Positions 1-8,368 of a DNA stretch of 64,000 bases are shown here, piece by piece. The position numbers were made by a program, and so were the translations under genes. The notes beneath the pieces are model-generated. The model was not told the DNA's origin, did no database searches, and saw nothing but the letters and a program-made list of their open reading frames with translations. This DNA comes from Roseicyclus sp. (GTDB lineage: Bacteria; Pseudomonadota; Alphaproteobacteria; Rhodobacterales; Rhodobacteraceae): the NCBI GenBank assembly GCA_018401965.1, contig JAGYJU010000014.1:1-64000 (forward strand). The letters run 5' to 3'. Each line of letters starts with the position of its first letter. Within the stretch, counting starts at the first letter, position 1.

Positions 1-49
1 GACACGCGGATTATGATTCCGCTGCTCTAACCAACTGAGCTACTCCGCC
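1..49 (-). tRNA. tRNA-Met (CAT), partial, cut by window start
   Basis: Read on the minus strand from 49 downwards, the sequence starts GGCGGAGTAGCTCAG, a typical acceptor and D-arm. It continues into a five-base anticodon stem GCGGA/TCCGC enclosing the loop ATCATAA, so the anticodon is CAT. The variable loop, T-arm and 3' acceptor strand lie outside the window. A CAT anticodon could be elongator Met, initiator Met or Ile with lysidine. The 5' end is not the initiator-type CGCGGG, so elongator Met is the best guess. Confidence 0.88.
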
Positions 50-104
50 AATTCGAGGCGGAGGTATGACAGGCGCTGCGGTCCGTCAACAGCAAAATCG
101 CATC

Positions 105-530
105 TCAGGCATCGGCAAGGCGCGCGGCGGTGACTTCGACCTCGACCTTGAACTCGGGGCGGGTAAACCCCGACACGATCACGAGCGTCGAGGCGGGCAG
201 CCGAGCCATCCCGGCGCACCAGGCATCGCGCGCGGCCATGTAGCCCGCCATATGCGCCCGATCGGTGACGAAGGCGTTGATGCGCACCGTGTCCGCCCTG
301 GTGAATCCCGCCTCGTGCAAGATCGCGTCACAGGCGGCGAAACACAGATCGGCCTGTGCCCGGATGTCATTCGGGATTTCATCACCGGCGGTCACGCCCA
401 GCTGCCCCGAGGTGAACACCCATTCCGCCCCGGCAGGCACAAAGGTTCCGTGGGCATAGGCCGCGAAAGGGGCACGGATCGTGCCCGGCACAAGCGCGCG
501 CAAGGCGTGGTGGGGGTCTGGCATGGGCAT
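105..530 (-). CDS. RidA family protein (YjgF/YER057c/UK114)
   Basis: A 141-residue protein of normal RidA length. It has the family's small alpha/beta fold with the segments VFTSGQLG near residue 40 and RINAFVTD near 105. RidA proteins hydrolyse reactive enamine/imine intermediates released by PLP enzymes; some members act in particular catabolic pathways. The classic C-terminal arginine-containing PxR motif is replaced by a diverged tail (FTRPEFKVEVEVTAARLA), so it may be a RidA-like subgroup rather than archetypal RidA. The start is the first of two closely spaced ATGs (530 and 524). It lies just before the tRNA on the same strand and is divergent from the importer operon at 776. Confidence 0.85.
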   Translation of the reverse strand: MPMPDPHHALRALVPGTIRAPFAAYAHGTFVPAGAEWVFTSGQLGVTAGDEIPNDIRAQADLCFAACDAILHEAGFTRADTVRINAFVTDRAHMAGYMAARDAWCAGMARLPASTLVIVSGFTRPEFKVEVEVTAARLADA

Positions 531-712
531 TTCCGATCCTGGGTCTGTGACTGGGGTCAGACAAGGCCCTGCGAAAGCGCCTGTCTACCCGAAACGGGGC
601 TGCACGCTCTGCCCTGCGCCCAAATCCTGCGCAGCGCCGGTGCCGCTGCTGCATTTTCGGGCAGAATCATGGATGCCACCCGTGCCGGCACGGCTTGTGT
701 CTTTCCAGCACG

Positions 713-752
713 GACGGTCGCCGTAGGCTCGTGGTCGGATCATCAGACCGTC
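713..752 (+). promoter_or_regulatory. candidate structured leader upstream of the NMT1-type importer operon
   Basis: Two perfectly complementary 7-base arms, GACGGTC (713-719) and GACCGTC (746-752), enclose 26 bases and lie about eight bases before the Shine-Dalgarno sequence GGGGAG (761-766) of the binding-protein gene. A 14-bp perfect palindrome lies just upstream (680-693). The position suits a translational control element. NMT1-type transporter genes of proteobacteria are known hosts of a xanthine riboswitch class (NMT1 motif), but I could not match the consensus by eye. Confidence 0.35.
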
Positions 753-775
753 ACCTCAATGGGGAGTTACCCGGA

Positions 776-1771
776 ATGTTTCGCACCTCGACACTTGCGC
801 TGATTGCGGGGCTGTCCGCTGGCACCGCCGGCGCGCAAGACCTGACCCAAGTCACCTTTGGCACCAACTGGCTGGCCCAGGCCGAACATGGCGGGTTCTA
901 CCAATCGGTTGCGGATGGCACCTATGCCGCCTGCGGGTTGGACGTCGACATCGTGTCGGGCGGCCCGCAGGTGAACAACCGCGCGCTGATGCTGGCAGGG
1001 CGCATTCAGTTCCACATGGGCGGCGACATGTTGCAGGCCTTCAATGCCGTGGCCGAGGACATCCCGGTCGTCGTCGTGGGCGCGACATTCCAGAAGCACC
1101 CGCAGGTGATCCTGGCCCATCCCGGCGTTGCCGACACCTGGGAAGAATTGCGCGACCTAACGCTGTTGATCGGCGACAACGGCTTTACCTCTTATTACCA
1201 GTGGATGATCGCGGCGCATGGCTTCACCGTGGAACAGCGCCAGCCCTATACCTTCAACCCCGCCCCCTTCCTTGCCGATGACCAGCTGGGCATGCAGGGG
1301 TTCTTGTCATCCGAACCCTATCTGGTCGAACGCGAAGGCGGGTTCGTGCCGAATGTGTTCCTGATCGCCGATGCGGGTTTCGCCTCATACGCGACGACGA
1401 TCGAAACCATGCAGGCCACGATCGACGACAGCCCCGAGGTGGTGGAATGCTTTGTGAACGGATCGATCCTGGGCTGGTATAACTACCTGTATGGCGACAA
1501 CACCGCCGCCAATGCGCTGATCCTCGAGGCCAATCCGGACATGACGCAGGACAAGATCGATTTTGCCATCTCGAAGATGACGGAATGGGGCATCGTGGAT
1601 TCGGGCGATGCGCTGACGCTTGGCATCGGCGCGATGACCGACGAGGTGATCGGCGGCTTTTACGAAGACATGGTTGCGGCCGGTGTGATCGAGGCGGGGC
1701 TGGATTGGCAATCGGCCTATACCACGCAATTCGTGAACGCCGGTCTGGGCATGGACCTGCGCCCGCAATGA
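776..1771 (+). CDS. ABC transporter substrate-binding protein, NMT1/ThiY-like
   Basis: A 331-residue periplasmic binding protein with a signal peptide at residues 1-21 (MFRTSTLALIAGLSAG, cleavage near AGA-QD). The mature start, VTFGTNWLAQAEHGGFYQS, is the hallmark of the NMT1/ThiY fold that binds pyrimidine-like and other small heterocycles. It should deliver the substrate to the ATPase and permease immediately downstream. The ATG at 776 is preferred over an in-frame ATG at 695 because it follows a good Shine-Dalgarno (GGGGAG, 761-766) and creates the signal peptide. The substrate cannot be read from sequence; the deaminase-like gene in the operon suggests a nitrogen heterocycle. Confidence 0.87.
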   Translation: MFRTSTLALIAGLSAGTAGAQDLTQVTFGTNWLAQAEHGGFYQSVADGTYAACGLDVDIVSGGPQVNNRALMLAGRIQFHMGGDMLQAFNAVAEDIPVVVVGATFQKHPQVILAHPGVADTWEELRDLTLLIGDNGFTSYYQWMIAAHGFTVEQRQPYTFNPAPFLADDQLGMQGFLSSEPYLVEREGGFVPNVFLIADAGFASYATTIETMQATIDDSPEVVECFVNGSILGWYNYLYGDNTAANALILEANPDMTQDKIDFAISKMTEWGIVDSGDALTLGIGAMTDEVIGGFYEDMVAAGVIEAGLDWQSAYTTQFVNAGLGMDLRPQ

Positions 1772-1786
1772 TGCACAGCTGACATC

Positions 1787-1811
1787 ACGGCCCACCTTCG
1801 GGGTGGGCCGT
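1787..1811 (+). terminator. intercistronic stem-loop after the binding-protein gene
   Basis: A perfect 10-bp stem (ACGGCCCACC, 1787-1796, with GGTGGGCCGT, 1802-1811) closes a five-base TTCGG loop between the binding-protein and ATPase genes. It lacks a strong T-tract. Such hairpins in ABC operons usually stabilise the upstream message or partly terminate transcription, so that binding protein exceeds the membrane subunits. Confidence 0.55.
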
Positions 1812-1836
1812 TATTCCCCGTTCGGAAAGCCCTGAC

Positions 1837-2631
1837 ATGGCCGTTCGCCATCAAGACATACACCCGCTTGGCCAGCGTGCGCCGCTGTTGCGCCTGTCGC
1901 ATGTCGACAAGATTTTCGGCGGCGATGTCGTCGCGCTGCGCGACATGACCCTACAGGTCAACCAGGGCGATTTCATCTCGCTGCTGGGCCCGTCAGGCTG
2001 TGGGAAATCCACCGCGCTGCGGATCATTTCCGACCTGATGCACCCCACGCGGGGGCGCGTCGACTGGGAAGGCGGGCAGGGCCAGGGCGATCTGGGGGTG
2101 GTCTTCCAGGAACCCACCCTGATGCCCTGGGCCACGGTCGCACAGAATGTGTGGTTGCCGTTCCGCCTGGCCGGGAAAAGCTATGGCGACGTCAAGGATG
2201 ACATCCTGGAGGTGCTGCGCCTGGTCGGGCTGGAAAAATTTCTCAACGCCTATCCGCGCGAATTGTCGGGCGGCATGAAGATGCGGGTGTCCATCGCGCG
2301 CGCGATCGCGACCAACCCGCGCCTGATCTTGATGGATGAACCCTTTGCCGCCCTCGATGAAATCACCCGCCACAAGTTGAACAACGACCTTCTCAAGCTG
2401 AAGGCCAAGATCGGCTGCACGGTGATCTTCGTCACCCATTCCGTCTTTGAAAGCGTGTTCCTGTCGGATCGGATCGTGGTGATGGCGGCACGACCCGGCC
2501 GGGTTCTGACCGAATTGACCGTCGACGCCCCCTACCCGCGCGGCGAAGACTTCCGCACCTCACCCGAATATGCCGCCCATGCCCGCCGCGCATCCGAGGC
2601 ATTGCGCGACGCGATGGAAGAACCGGCATGA
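1837..2631 (+). CDS. ABC transporter ATP-binding protein (TauB/SsuB-type)
   Basis: A 264-residue cytoplasmic ATPase of the nitrate/sulfonate/pyrimidine importer class. It shows Walker [10 protein letters not shown] (near residue 50), Q-loop VVFQEPTLMPW, signature LSGGMKMRVSIARA and Walker B LILMDEPFAALDE, followed by the H-loop FVTHS. It energises the permease encoded next, with which it overlaps by four bases (ATGA, 2628-2631). The start ATG follows GGAAAG at modest spacing. Confidence 0.92.
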   Translation: MAVRHQDIHPLGQRAPLLRLSHVDKIFGGDVVALRDMTLQVNQGDFISLLGPSGCGKSTALRIISDLMHPTRGRVDWEGGQGQGDLGVVFQEPTLMPWATVAQNVWLPFRLAGKSYGDVKDDILEVLRLVGLEKFLNAYPRELSGGMKMRVSIARAIATNPRLILMDEPFAALDEITRHKLNNDLLKLKAKIGCTVIFVTHSVFESVFLSDRIVVMAARPGRVLTELTVDAPYPRGEDFRTSPEYAAHARRASEALRDAMEEPA

Positions 2632-3491
2632 CGCTTGCAGACACCCCCCCGCCGCCGCTGACCGACACGCGCGACGAAGATGAAATCCGCCGCGCCCGCG
2701 CCGCGCGGATCGAAAAGATCGCGAAATGGGCCCTGCCCGTCGTGATGCTGACCCTGACCATCGCAGGCTGGGCCTGGATCGTGACGGCCAATGACATCCC
2801 GCATTACATCCTGCCCGGCCCGGATCGCGTCTGGGGCAGTCTTGTCGAAGATTGGGGCATGTTGATCGACGCGGCCTTTCTGACCGGCTGGATCACGCTT
2901 TTGGCGCTGATCCTGGCGGTGGTGGGGGGCGCGGGCCTTGCAATCCTGTTCAACCAGTCACGCATGCTGGAACTGTCGTTCTACCCCTATGCAGTGATCT
3001 TGCAGGTGACGCCGGTGGTGTCGATCGCACCGCTGATCTTCATCTATGTCGACAGCAAGGTGGCGGGGATGCTGCTTTGCGCATGGTTGGTGGCGTTCTT
3101 TCCGGTGCTGTCCTCGACCACGCTTGGGCTGAACAGCGTCGATCACAACCTGCGCGACCTGTTCCGCATCTATGGCGCAACGCGCTGGCAGCGGCTGCGC
3201 TACCTGCAATTGCCCGCCGCGCTGCCCTATTTCCTGGGCGGTTTGAAGATCGCGGGCGGTCTGTCCCTGATCGGGGCGGTGGTGGCCGAACTGGTGGCGG
3301 GCACGGGGGGCATCGGGTCGGGCCTTGCCTTCCGCATCCAGGAAGCGGGCTATCGCCTGAACATCGCCCGGATGTTCGCGGCCCTTGCCCTTGTGGCCGC
3401 GATGGGGGTTTTCATCTTTGCGGCGCTCAGCGTGCTGTCGCACCTGTTGCTGCGCAAATGGCACGAAAGTGCCCTGACCCGGGAAAGATAA
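2628..3491 (+). CDS. ABC transporter permease, BPD_transp_1 family
   Basis: A 287-residue inner-membrane protein with about six hydrophobic segments. The first is near residues 35-55. The cytoplasmic EAA-like coupling loop is FRIYGATRWQRLRYLQLPAALPY in shortened form (FRIYGATRWQRL near residue 180). It resembles SsuC/TauC/ThiX permeases. It is translationally coupled to the ATPase gene by an ATGA overlap, and its TAA stop shares one base with the ATG of the amidohydrolase gene (TAATG at 3489-3493). This ties import and catabolism into one transcript. Confidence 0.9.
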   Translation: MTLADTPPPPLTDTRDEDEIRRARAARIEKIAKWALPVVMLTLTIAGWAWIVTANDIPHYILPGPDRVWGSLVEDWGMLIDAAFLTGWITLLALILAVVGGAGLAILFNQSRMLELSFYPYAVILQVTPVVSIAPLIFIYVDSKVAGMLLCAWLVAFFPVLSSTTLGLNSVDHNLRDLFRIYGATRWQRLRYLQLPAALPYFLGGLKIAGGLSLIGAVVAELVAGTGGIGSGLAFRIQEAGYRLNIARMFAALALVAAMGVFIFAALSVLSHLLLRKWHESALTRER

Positions 3492-4768
3492 TGGATTTCA
3501 CGCATCTTCCGCATGGCGACGTGACGCTTGCCAATGTCACCGTGCCCGCCTGCCTGATCGGGCAATCCGGCGACCTGGTCACCACCGATGTCTCGATATC
3601 GGGCGGGCGGATCGCCGGACCGCAAGCCATCGCGGTCGACATGAAGGGCGCGATGGTGTTTCCCGCCTTTGTCGACATGCACACGCATCTGGACAAGGGC
3701 CATATCTGGCCGCGCAGCCCCAACCCCGATGGCAGTTTCATGGGGGCGCTGACCACCGTCAGCAACGACCGAACCGCGAACTGGTCGGCCAAGGATCTGC
3801 ACGCGAGAATGGAATTTTCGCTGCGCTCTGCCTATGCCCATGGCACCCGCGCGATCCGCACCCACCTGGACAGCATCCCGCCGCAAGACGACATCACCTG
3901 GCCGGTATACCAGAGCCTCGCGGCCGCATGGGCCGGGCGGATCGATCTGCAGGCGGTCTGCCTGATCGGCTGCGATCACTGGACCGATGACAGTGGCCCC
4001 TTTGGCCATACCGCCGATCTGGTCGCGGCCACCAAGGGCGGCGTGCTGGGGATGGTGACCTACCCGGTGGGCGATCTGCGCGACCGGATCAGGGGCTTTT
4101 TCGCCCAAGCGGGCGCGCGTGGGCTGGATGCGGATTTCCATGTCGATGAAACCATGGACGGCCGCGTCGAAACGCTCCGCGACATTGCAGAGCTGAAACT
4201 GGAAACCGGGTTTGCGGGCCGCGTGGTCGTTGGGCATTGCTGTTCGCTGTCGGCGCAGGAAGAGGTCCGGGCGATGGACACGCTCGACCTTGTCGCCAAG
4301 GCGGACATCGACGTGGTCAGCCTGCCGATGTGCAACCTGTACCTGCAAGACCGCAGCGCACAGGGCACCGCCCGCACGCCGCGCGGCCGGGGCATCACCT
4401 TGGTGCATGAAATGCGCGCGCGCGGCATCCGGGTTTCCTTTGCCTCCGACAACACCCGCGATCCGTTCTACGCCTATGGCGACATGGACATGATCGAGGT
4501 GATGCGCGAGGCGACGCGGATCGGCCATCTGGATCATTCGCGCCATGATTGGGTGACCAGTTTCCTGACCGATCCCGCCCTGACCTGCGGCTTCGAGGCG
4601 CCAAGCCTTGCCCCCGGTGCGCCCGCCGATCTGGTCATCACCAAGGCGCGCAGCTGGTCGGAACTGTTTTCGCGCCCGCAATCCGACCGGATCGTGCTGC
4701 GCGCAGGCCACCAGATCAACCGCACCCTGCCCGATTACGCCGAACTTGACCCCCTGATGAGGCCCTGA
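3491..4768 (+). CDS. amidohydrolase, cytosine deaminase (CodA)-like
   Basis: A 425-residue metal-dependent hydrolase of the amidohydrolase superfamily. Metal ligands expected for the CodA branch are visible: HTHLDKGH at residues 64-71, DFHVDE around 217, VVGHCCSLS near 242 and SDNTRDPFYAYG near 318. CodA-type enzymes deaminate cytosine, isoguanine, creatinine or related cyclic amidines. The precise substrate is unknown, and calling it a true cytosine deaminase would go beyond the evidence. The start ATG at 3491 overlaps the permease stop. The frame stays open far upstream, but that part is antiparallel noise over the permease gene. Confidence 0.82.
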   Translation: MDFTHLPHGDVTLANVTVPACLIGQSGDLVTTDVSISGGRIAGPQAIAVDMKGAMVFPAFVDMHTHLDKGHIWPRSPNPDGSFMGALTTVSNDRTANWSAKDLHARMEFSLRSAYAHGTRAIRTHLDSIPPQDDITWPVYQSLAAAWAGRIDLQAVCLIGCDHWTDDSGPFGHTADLVAATKGGVLGMVTYPVGDLRDRIRGFFAQAGARGLDADFHVDETMDGRVETLRDIAELKLETGFAGRVVVGHCCSLSAQEEVRAMDTLDLVAKADIDVVSLPMCNLYLQDRSAQGTARTPRGRGITLVHEMRARGIRVSFASDNTRDPFYAYGDMDMIEVMREATRIGHLDHSRHDWVTSFLTDPALTCGFEAPSLAPGAPADLVITKARSWSELFSRPQSDRIVLRAGHQINRTLPDYAELDPLMRP

Positions 4769-6181
4769 ATGCACCCCAATATCGCCGCCGCCAAGGCCGC
4801 CCTTGCCCATATCGAGCAAGACGAAAACCCCGCCACGATCCGCGCGAAAAGCCGCGATTTCTTTTGGTATTCACCGGTTCTCAAGGACGCGATGGATCAC
4901 CTCGAGGCCGATTTCGTCGTCAATCCGAAATCCGAGGCCGAGGTGATCGAGGTCTTGCGCGTCTGCTATGCCCATGATGTGCCCGTCACCACGCGGGGCG
5001 CGGGCACCGGCAATTACGGGCAGGCCATGCCGATGCGCGGCGGCTGCGTCATGCACCTGCGCCACATGGCGGCCGTGAAAGAGGTGCATCCGGGCCGGGT
5101 CATCTGTGAACCGGGGGTTCTTCTGAAAGATCTGGATGCGCAGTGCAAAGCCCATTCCGGCCAGGAAATCCGCATGTTTTCCAGCACATGGGCAACCGCC
5201 ACCATAGGCGGATTCATCGCGGGCGGTTCCGGCGGTGTCGGGTCGGTCCATTGGGGAAGCCTGCGCGATCTGGGCAACATCATTCGCCTGCGCGTCGTCA
5301 CCATGGAGGCAGAGCCGCGCGTTCTGGAATTTCGCGGCGAAGAACTGGCCCGCGTCAGCCACGCCTATGGCACCAACGGCATCATCACCGAATTGGAACT
5401 GCCGCTGGCGCCCGCCTATGACTGGGTCGAGATTTTCGTGGCCACCAAGGATTTCATGGAGGCCGCGCGCTTTACCGATGCGCTGGCCAACCAGGACGGC
5501 ATCTTGCTGAAACTGGCCAGCGTCTACGAGGCGCCCGCGCCCTTCGACTATTTCACTCGCGTGAAACCGCATATCGAGGCAGATGACACGCTGATCGGCC
5601 TTATGGTCGCGCCCCAGTCCATGGACGGATTCCTGACCTTTCTGGGCCGCCATCCGCAGGCGCGCATGATCTATCGATCCGATGCCAGCGATTGGGACAG
5701 AACGCCGGGGCCGGTGTTCGAATATGGCTGGAACCACACGACCTTGCGCGCGCTCAAGATCGATCCCTCCATCACCTATCTCCAGGTGCGCTACGGCTTT
5801 CCGGGCCACCTGGCCCTGATCGAAAAGATGCGCGATGCGCTCAGCCCCGAAGTATTGCAACATCTCGAAGCGATCCGGATGGATGGCAAGATCGCCTTCG
5901 CGGGCCTTAGCCTGGTCAAGTTCACGACACCCGAACGGCTGGATGAAATCGTGCGGATGCATGAAGACGCAGGCGCGCTGATCTTCAACCCGCACCGCTA
6001 CACGCTGGAAGAAGGCGGGCGGCAATCGGCCGACCGGCGGCAACTGGATTTCAAGCGCGAAGCCGACCCCAAGGGCCTGCTCAACCCCGGCAAGATGGTC
6101 ACATGGGACACACCCGATTTCGACTATGCGCAGATGTATCGCTATCCCGCGATGACCCCCAAGCCGGAGGCCGCCGAATGA
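4769..6181 (+). CDS. FAD-binding oxidoreductase, GlcD/PCMH type
   Basis: A 470-residue flavoprotein. The FAD-binding PCMH domain covers roughly residues 45-220 with the pyrophosphate-binding TTRGAGTGNYGQA motif near 77 and TIGGFIAGGSGGVGS near 150. A GlcD-like C-terminal lid ends in the usual DPKGLLNPGKM motif. Relatives oxidise 2-hydroxy acids (lactate, glycolate) or other alcohols. No cysteine-rich iron-sulfur extension is present, so electrons must go to oxygen or a separate carrier. Its ATG directly abuts the amidohydrolase stop. It probably oxidises a product of that enzyme. Confidence 0.83.
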   Translation: MHPNIAAAKAALAHIEQDENPATIRAKSRDFFWYSPVLKDAMDHLEADFVVNPKSEAEVIEVLRVCYAHDVPVTTRGAGTGNYGQAMPMRGGCVMHLRHMAAVKEVHPGRVICEPGVLLKDLDAQCKAHSGQEIRMFSSTWATATIGGFIAGGSGGVGSVHWGSLRDLGNIIRLRVVTMEAEPRVLEFRGEELARVSHAYGTNGIITELELPLAPAYDWVEIFVATKDFMEAARFTDALANQDGILLKLASVYEAPAPFDYFTRVKPHIEADDTLIGLMVAPQSMDGFLTFLGRHPQARMIYRSDASDWDRTPGPVFEYGWNHTTLRALKIDPSITYLQVRYGFPGHLALIEKMRDALSPEVLQHLEAIRMDGKIAFAGLSLVKFTTPERLDEIVRMHEDAGALIFNPHRYTLEEGGRQSADRRQLDFKREADPKGLLNPGKMVTWDTPDFDYAQMYRYPAMTPKPEAAE

Positions 6182-6212
6182 TCCGGGGTGGCATTGCAAG
6201 CGCGGTGCAGTG

Positions 6213-6815
6213 ATGCGGGCGCTTGTCGTCTACTGCCACCCGCGCCCCGAAAGCTTTACGGCGGCGGTGCGTGACGTGGTGCTGGACCGGTTGGCCGCGG
6301 TGGGGGCAGAGGTGCGGCTGCGCGATCTTTACGCCGAAGGCTTTGACCCGGTGCTGTCGGCAGCCGAACATGCTGGCTATGAAACAGAGCCTGACAATCG
6401 CGCGCCGGTCGCCGCGCATGTCGATGATCTTTTGTGGTGTGACACGCTGATCTTTGTCTATCCGACATGGTGGTATGGCCTGCCCGCGATGATCAAGGGC
6501 TGGCTGGACCGGGTGATGTTGCCCGGCGTCGCCTTCCTGATGCCCGATGCCGCACATGCCGACATCCGGCCCGGCCTGGCCGCGATCACCCGGCTTGGCG
6601 TCTTCACCACCTGCGGCGCAAGCTGGTGGCTGACCCGCGTGATCGGCGCACCGGGGCGGCGGACCTTGGCAAGGGGGGTTCGGCTCTTGTGCGCCAAAGG
6701 CTGCAAGACGGTCTTTGCGGCCCATTATTCCATGGACAGTTCCAGTGCCGAAAGCCGGGCGAAGCACCTGGCGCATGTGGCCGTGAAAATGGATCGCCTG
6801 ATCGCGTCGCGATAG
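6213..6815 (+). CDS. NAD(P)H-dependent oxidoreductase, flavodoxin-like fold
   Basis: A 200-residue protein of the NQO1/MdaB/KefF flavodoxin-fold family. It has the FMN-binding start VVYCHPRPESF and the conserved FVYPTWWYGLPAMIKGWLDRV segment near residues 80-100. Members transfer two electrons from NAD(P)H to quinones or other flavoproteins. The start is ATG 6213; a GTG at 6210 is in frame. The gene is 31 bases after the FAD oxidase and is probably the last of the importer-deaminase operon. It may be an electron partner of that oxidase, or simply a quinone reductase. Confidence 0.82.
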   Translation: MRALVVYCHPRPESFTAAVRDVVLDRLAAVGAEVRLRDLYAEGFDPVLSAAEHAGYETEPDNRAPVAAHVDDLLWCDTLIFVYPTWWYGLPAMIKGWLDRVMLPGVAFLMPDAAHADIRPGLAAITRLGVFTTCGASWWLTRVIGAPGRRTLARGVRLLCAKGCKTVFAAHYSMDSSSAESRAKHLAHVAVKMDRLIASR

Positions 6816-6921
6816 CGCGATGCACAACCCTGGCGTGAATATCGGCTTGTTGATCCCTGTCATCTAAACTTCGCCGCCGCAACACCGTTGGGCAGCGCAA
6901 GACAGGACAGGATCATACCCC

Positions 6922-8361
6922 ATGATGGAATTGCGCAACCCCGATGCAGGTGCCACCCCGACCGGGATGGCACCCGCCGGGCAAATGGAAAAAACCGTGT
7001 CGGATATCGCGCGGCGTGTCGGTGACCTTTCGGTCACGATCGCCGACGTGGCGGGCGCGGTAGAAGATGTCTCGACCCACGCCATACAGCAACGCGACGG
7101 GTTCCGGATCATCCGTGACCGCATGACCCATATGGCCGAAAGCGGCGACAAGGTGCTGGGATCGGCCAGCATGGCGCTGGAAGTGTCCGGCGCGGCAGAG
7201 AACCGGATCGCCAGCATGACCGAACGCCTGTCTGAAATGATGGCGCGGGTCACGCATCTGACCGAACAGGTCAGCACCGTGAACGCGCATCTGGAAACCG
7301 TCGCGGTGACGCTGGGGCGCGTGGCAAAGGTGTCGCAACATGTGGCGGGCATTGCGCGGCACACCAACCTCTTGTCGCTGAACGCGGCCGTCGAGGCGGC
7401 GCGCGCCGGCGCACATGGGCGCGGCTTTGCCGTCGTGGCCGGCGAGGTCAAGAACCTGTCGACACAGGCCAGCGTGGCCACCGCCGAGATCGGCGAAACC
7501 GTCGAGGAATTATCAGCCGAATTGCACCGCGTGATGGACCAGGTGGCCGACGCCACCGCCACCGCCGATGAGATCCGGGCGCAAACCGCATCGGTCGGGT
7601 CGGAAATTCACGACCTGCCGAGCACTTTGGCCGATGTGCGCATGAAACAGGACATGATCGTATCTTCCGCCCGGGTGATCGGGCAGGCCATCACGCAGAC
7701 CCTGGGGGATGTGGCCGAGCTGAGCGACACTGTCGAATCCTCGACCGTTCGGCTGACCGGGGCTTCGAAAACGCTGCGGCAGATCACCGACAGCGCCGAG
7801 GCGATCACGGGCATGTCGGCCGGTTTGGGCGTGCAGACGGTGGATACACCCTTCATCCAGGCGGCACAGGCCGTGTCGAGGGTGATTTCGCAGATCTTCG
7901 ACCAGGCCATCAGCCAGGGCCAGATCTCGATCGATGCCCTGTTCGACGAAGATTACCGACCCATTCCCGGCACCGACCCGCAACAGCACATGACCCGTTT
8001 CGTCGGCTTTACGGATTCGGTGCTGCCCGCGGTTCAGGAACCGATGCTGGCCTTGGCCAGAAACGTGGTGTTTTGCGCCGCGATCGACCGAAACGGGTTC
8101 ATCCCGACCCATAACCTGAAATTCAGCCACCCCCAGCAACCCGGCCAGACCGTGTGGAACACCGCCAACAGCCGCAACCGGCGCATGTTCAAGGACCGTG
8201 TCGGGCTTGGCGCGGGCAAAAGCACGCGCCCCTTCCTGTTGCAGGCCTATCGCCGCGACATGGGCAATGGCGAGTTTCGGATGATGAAAGACGTGTCTGC
8301 CCCGATCACCGTTCAGGGCCGGCATTGGGGTGGCATCCGCCTGGCCTACCTGGTGGAATGA
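6922..8361 (+). CDS. methyl-accepting chemotaxis protein, soluble
   Basis: A 479-residue receptor without a signal peptide, membrane segment or HAMP domain, so it should be cytoplasmic. Residues 25-300 are a heptad-rich coiled coil. The hairpin tip at 142-180 (AGIARHTNLLSLNAAVEAA and GRGFAVVAGEVK) contacts CheA/CheW. The remaining C-terminal 150 residues contain IDRNGFIPTHN and RRMFKDRVGLGAG, a globular region found in some alphaproteobacterial receptors and possibly the sensory part. No che genes are nearby, so it would join clusters encoded elsewhere. The gene converges on the GH42 gene with a seven-base gap. Confidence 0.86.
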   Translation: MMELRNPDAGATPTGMAPAGQMEKTVSDIARRVGDLSVTIADVAGAVEDVSTHAIQQRDGFRIIRDRMTHMAESGDKVLGSASMALEVSGAAENRIASMTERLSEMMARVTHLTEQVSTVNAHLETVAVTLGRVAKVSQHVAGIARHTNLLSLNAAVEAARAGAHGRGFAVVAGEVKNLSTQASVATAEIGETVEELSAELHRVMDQVADATATADEIRAQTASVGSEIHDLPSTLADVRMKQDMIVSSARVIGQAITQTLGDVAELSDTVESSTVRLTGASKTLRQITDSAEAITGMSAGLGVQTVDTPFIQAAQAVSRVISQIFDQAISQGQISIDALFDEDYRPIPGTDPQQHMTRFVGFTDSVLPAVQEPMLALARNVVFCAAIDRNGFIPTHNLKFSHPQQPGQTVWNTANSRNRRMFKDRVGLGAGKSTRPFLLQAYRRDMGNGEFRMMKDVSAPITVQGRHWGGIRLAYLVE

Positions 8362-8368
8362 TCCCGCG

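Noticed and set aside
62..803. Plus-strand open frame opposite RidA and into the importer leader
   Set aside because: It has no domain and is antisense to the RidA gene. The importer gene proper starts at 776 with a good ribosome binding site.
2852..3490. Extended N-terminus for the amidohydrolase
   Set aside because: The open frame runs upstream through the permease gene in another frame. Family length and the TAATG junction favour ATG 3491.
3350..4819. A 489-codon minus-strand frame opposite the permease end and amidohydrolase
   Set aside because: The plus-strand frame has clear amidohydrolase metal motifs and tight operon junctions. The minus frame is a shadow.
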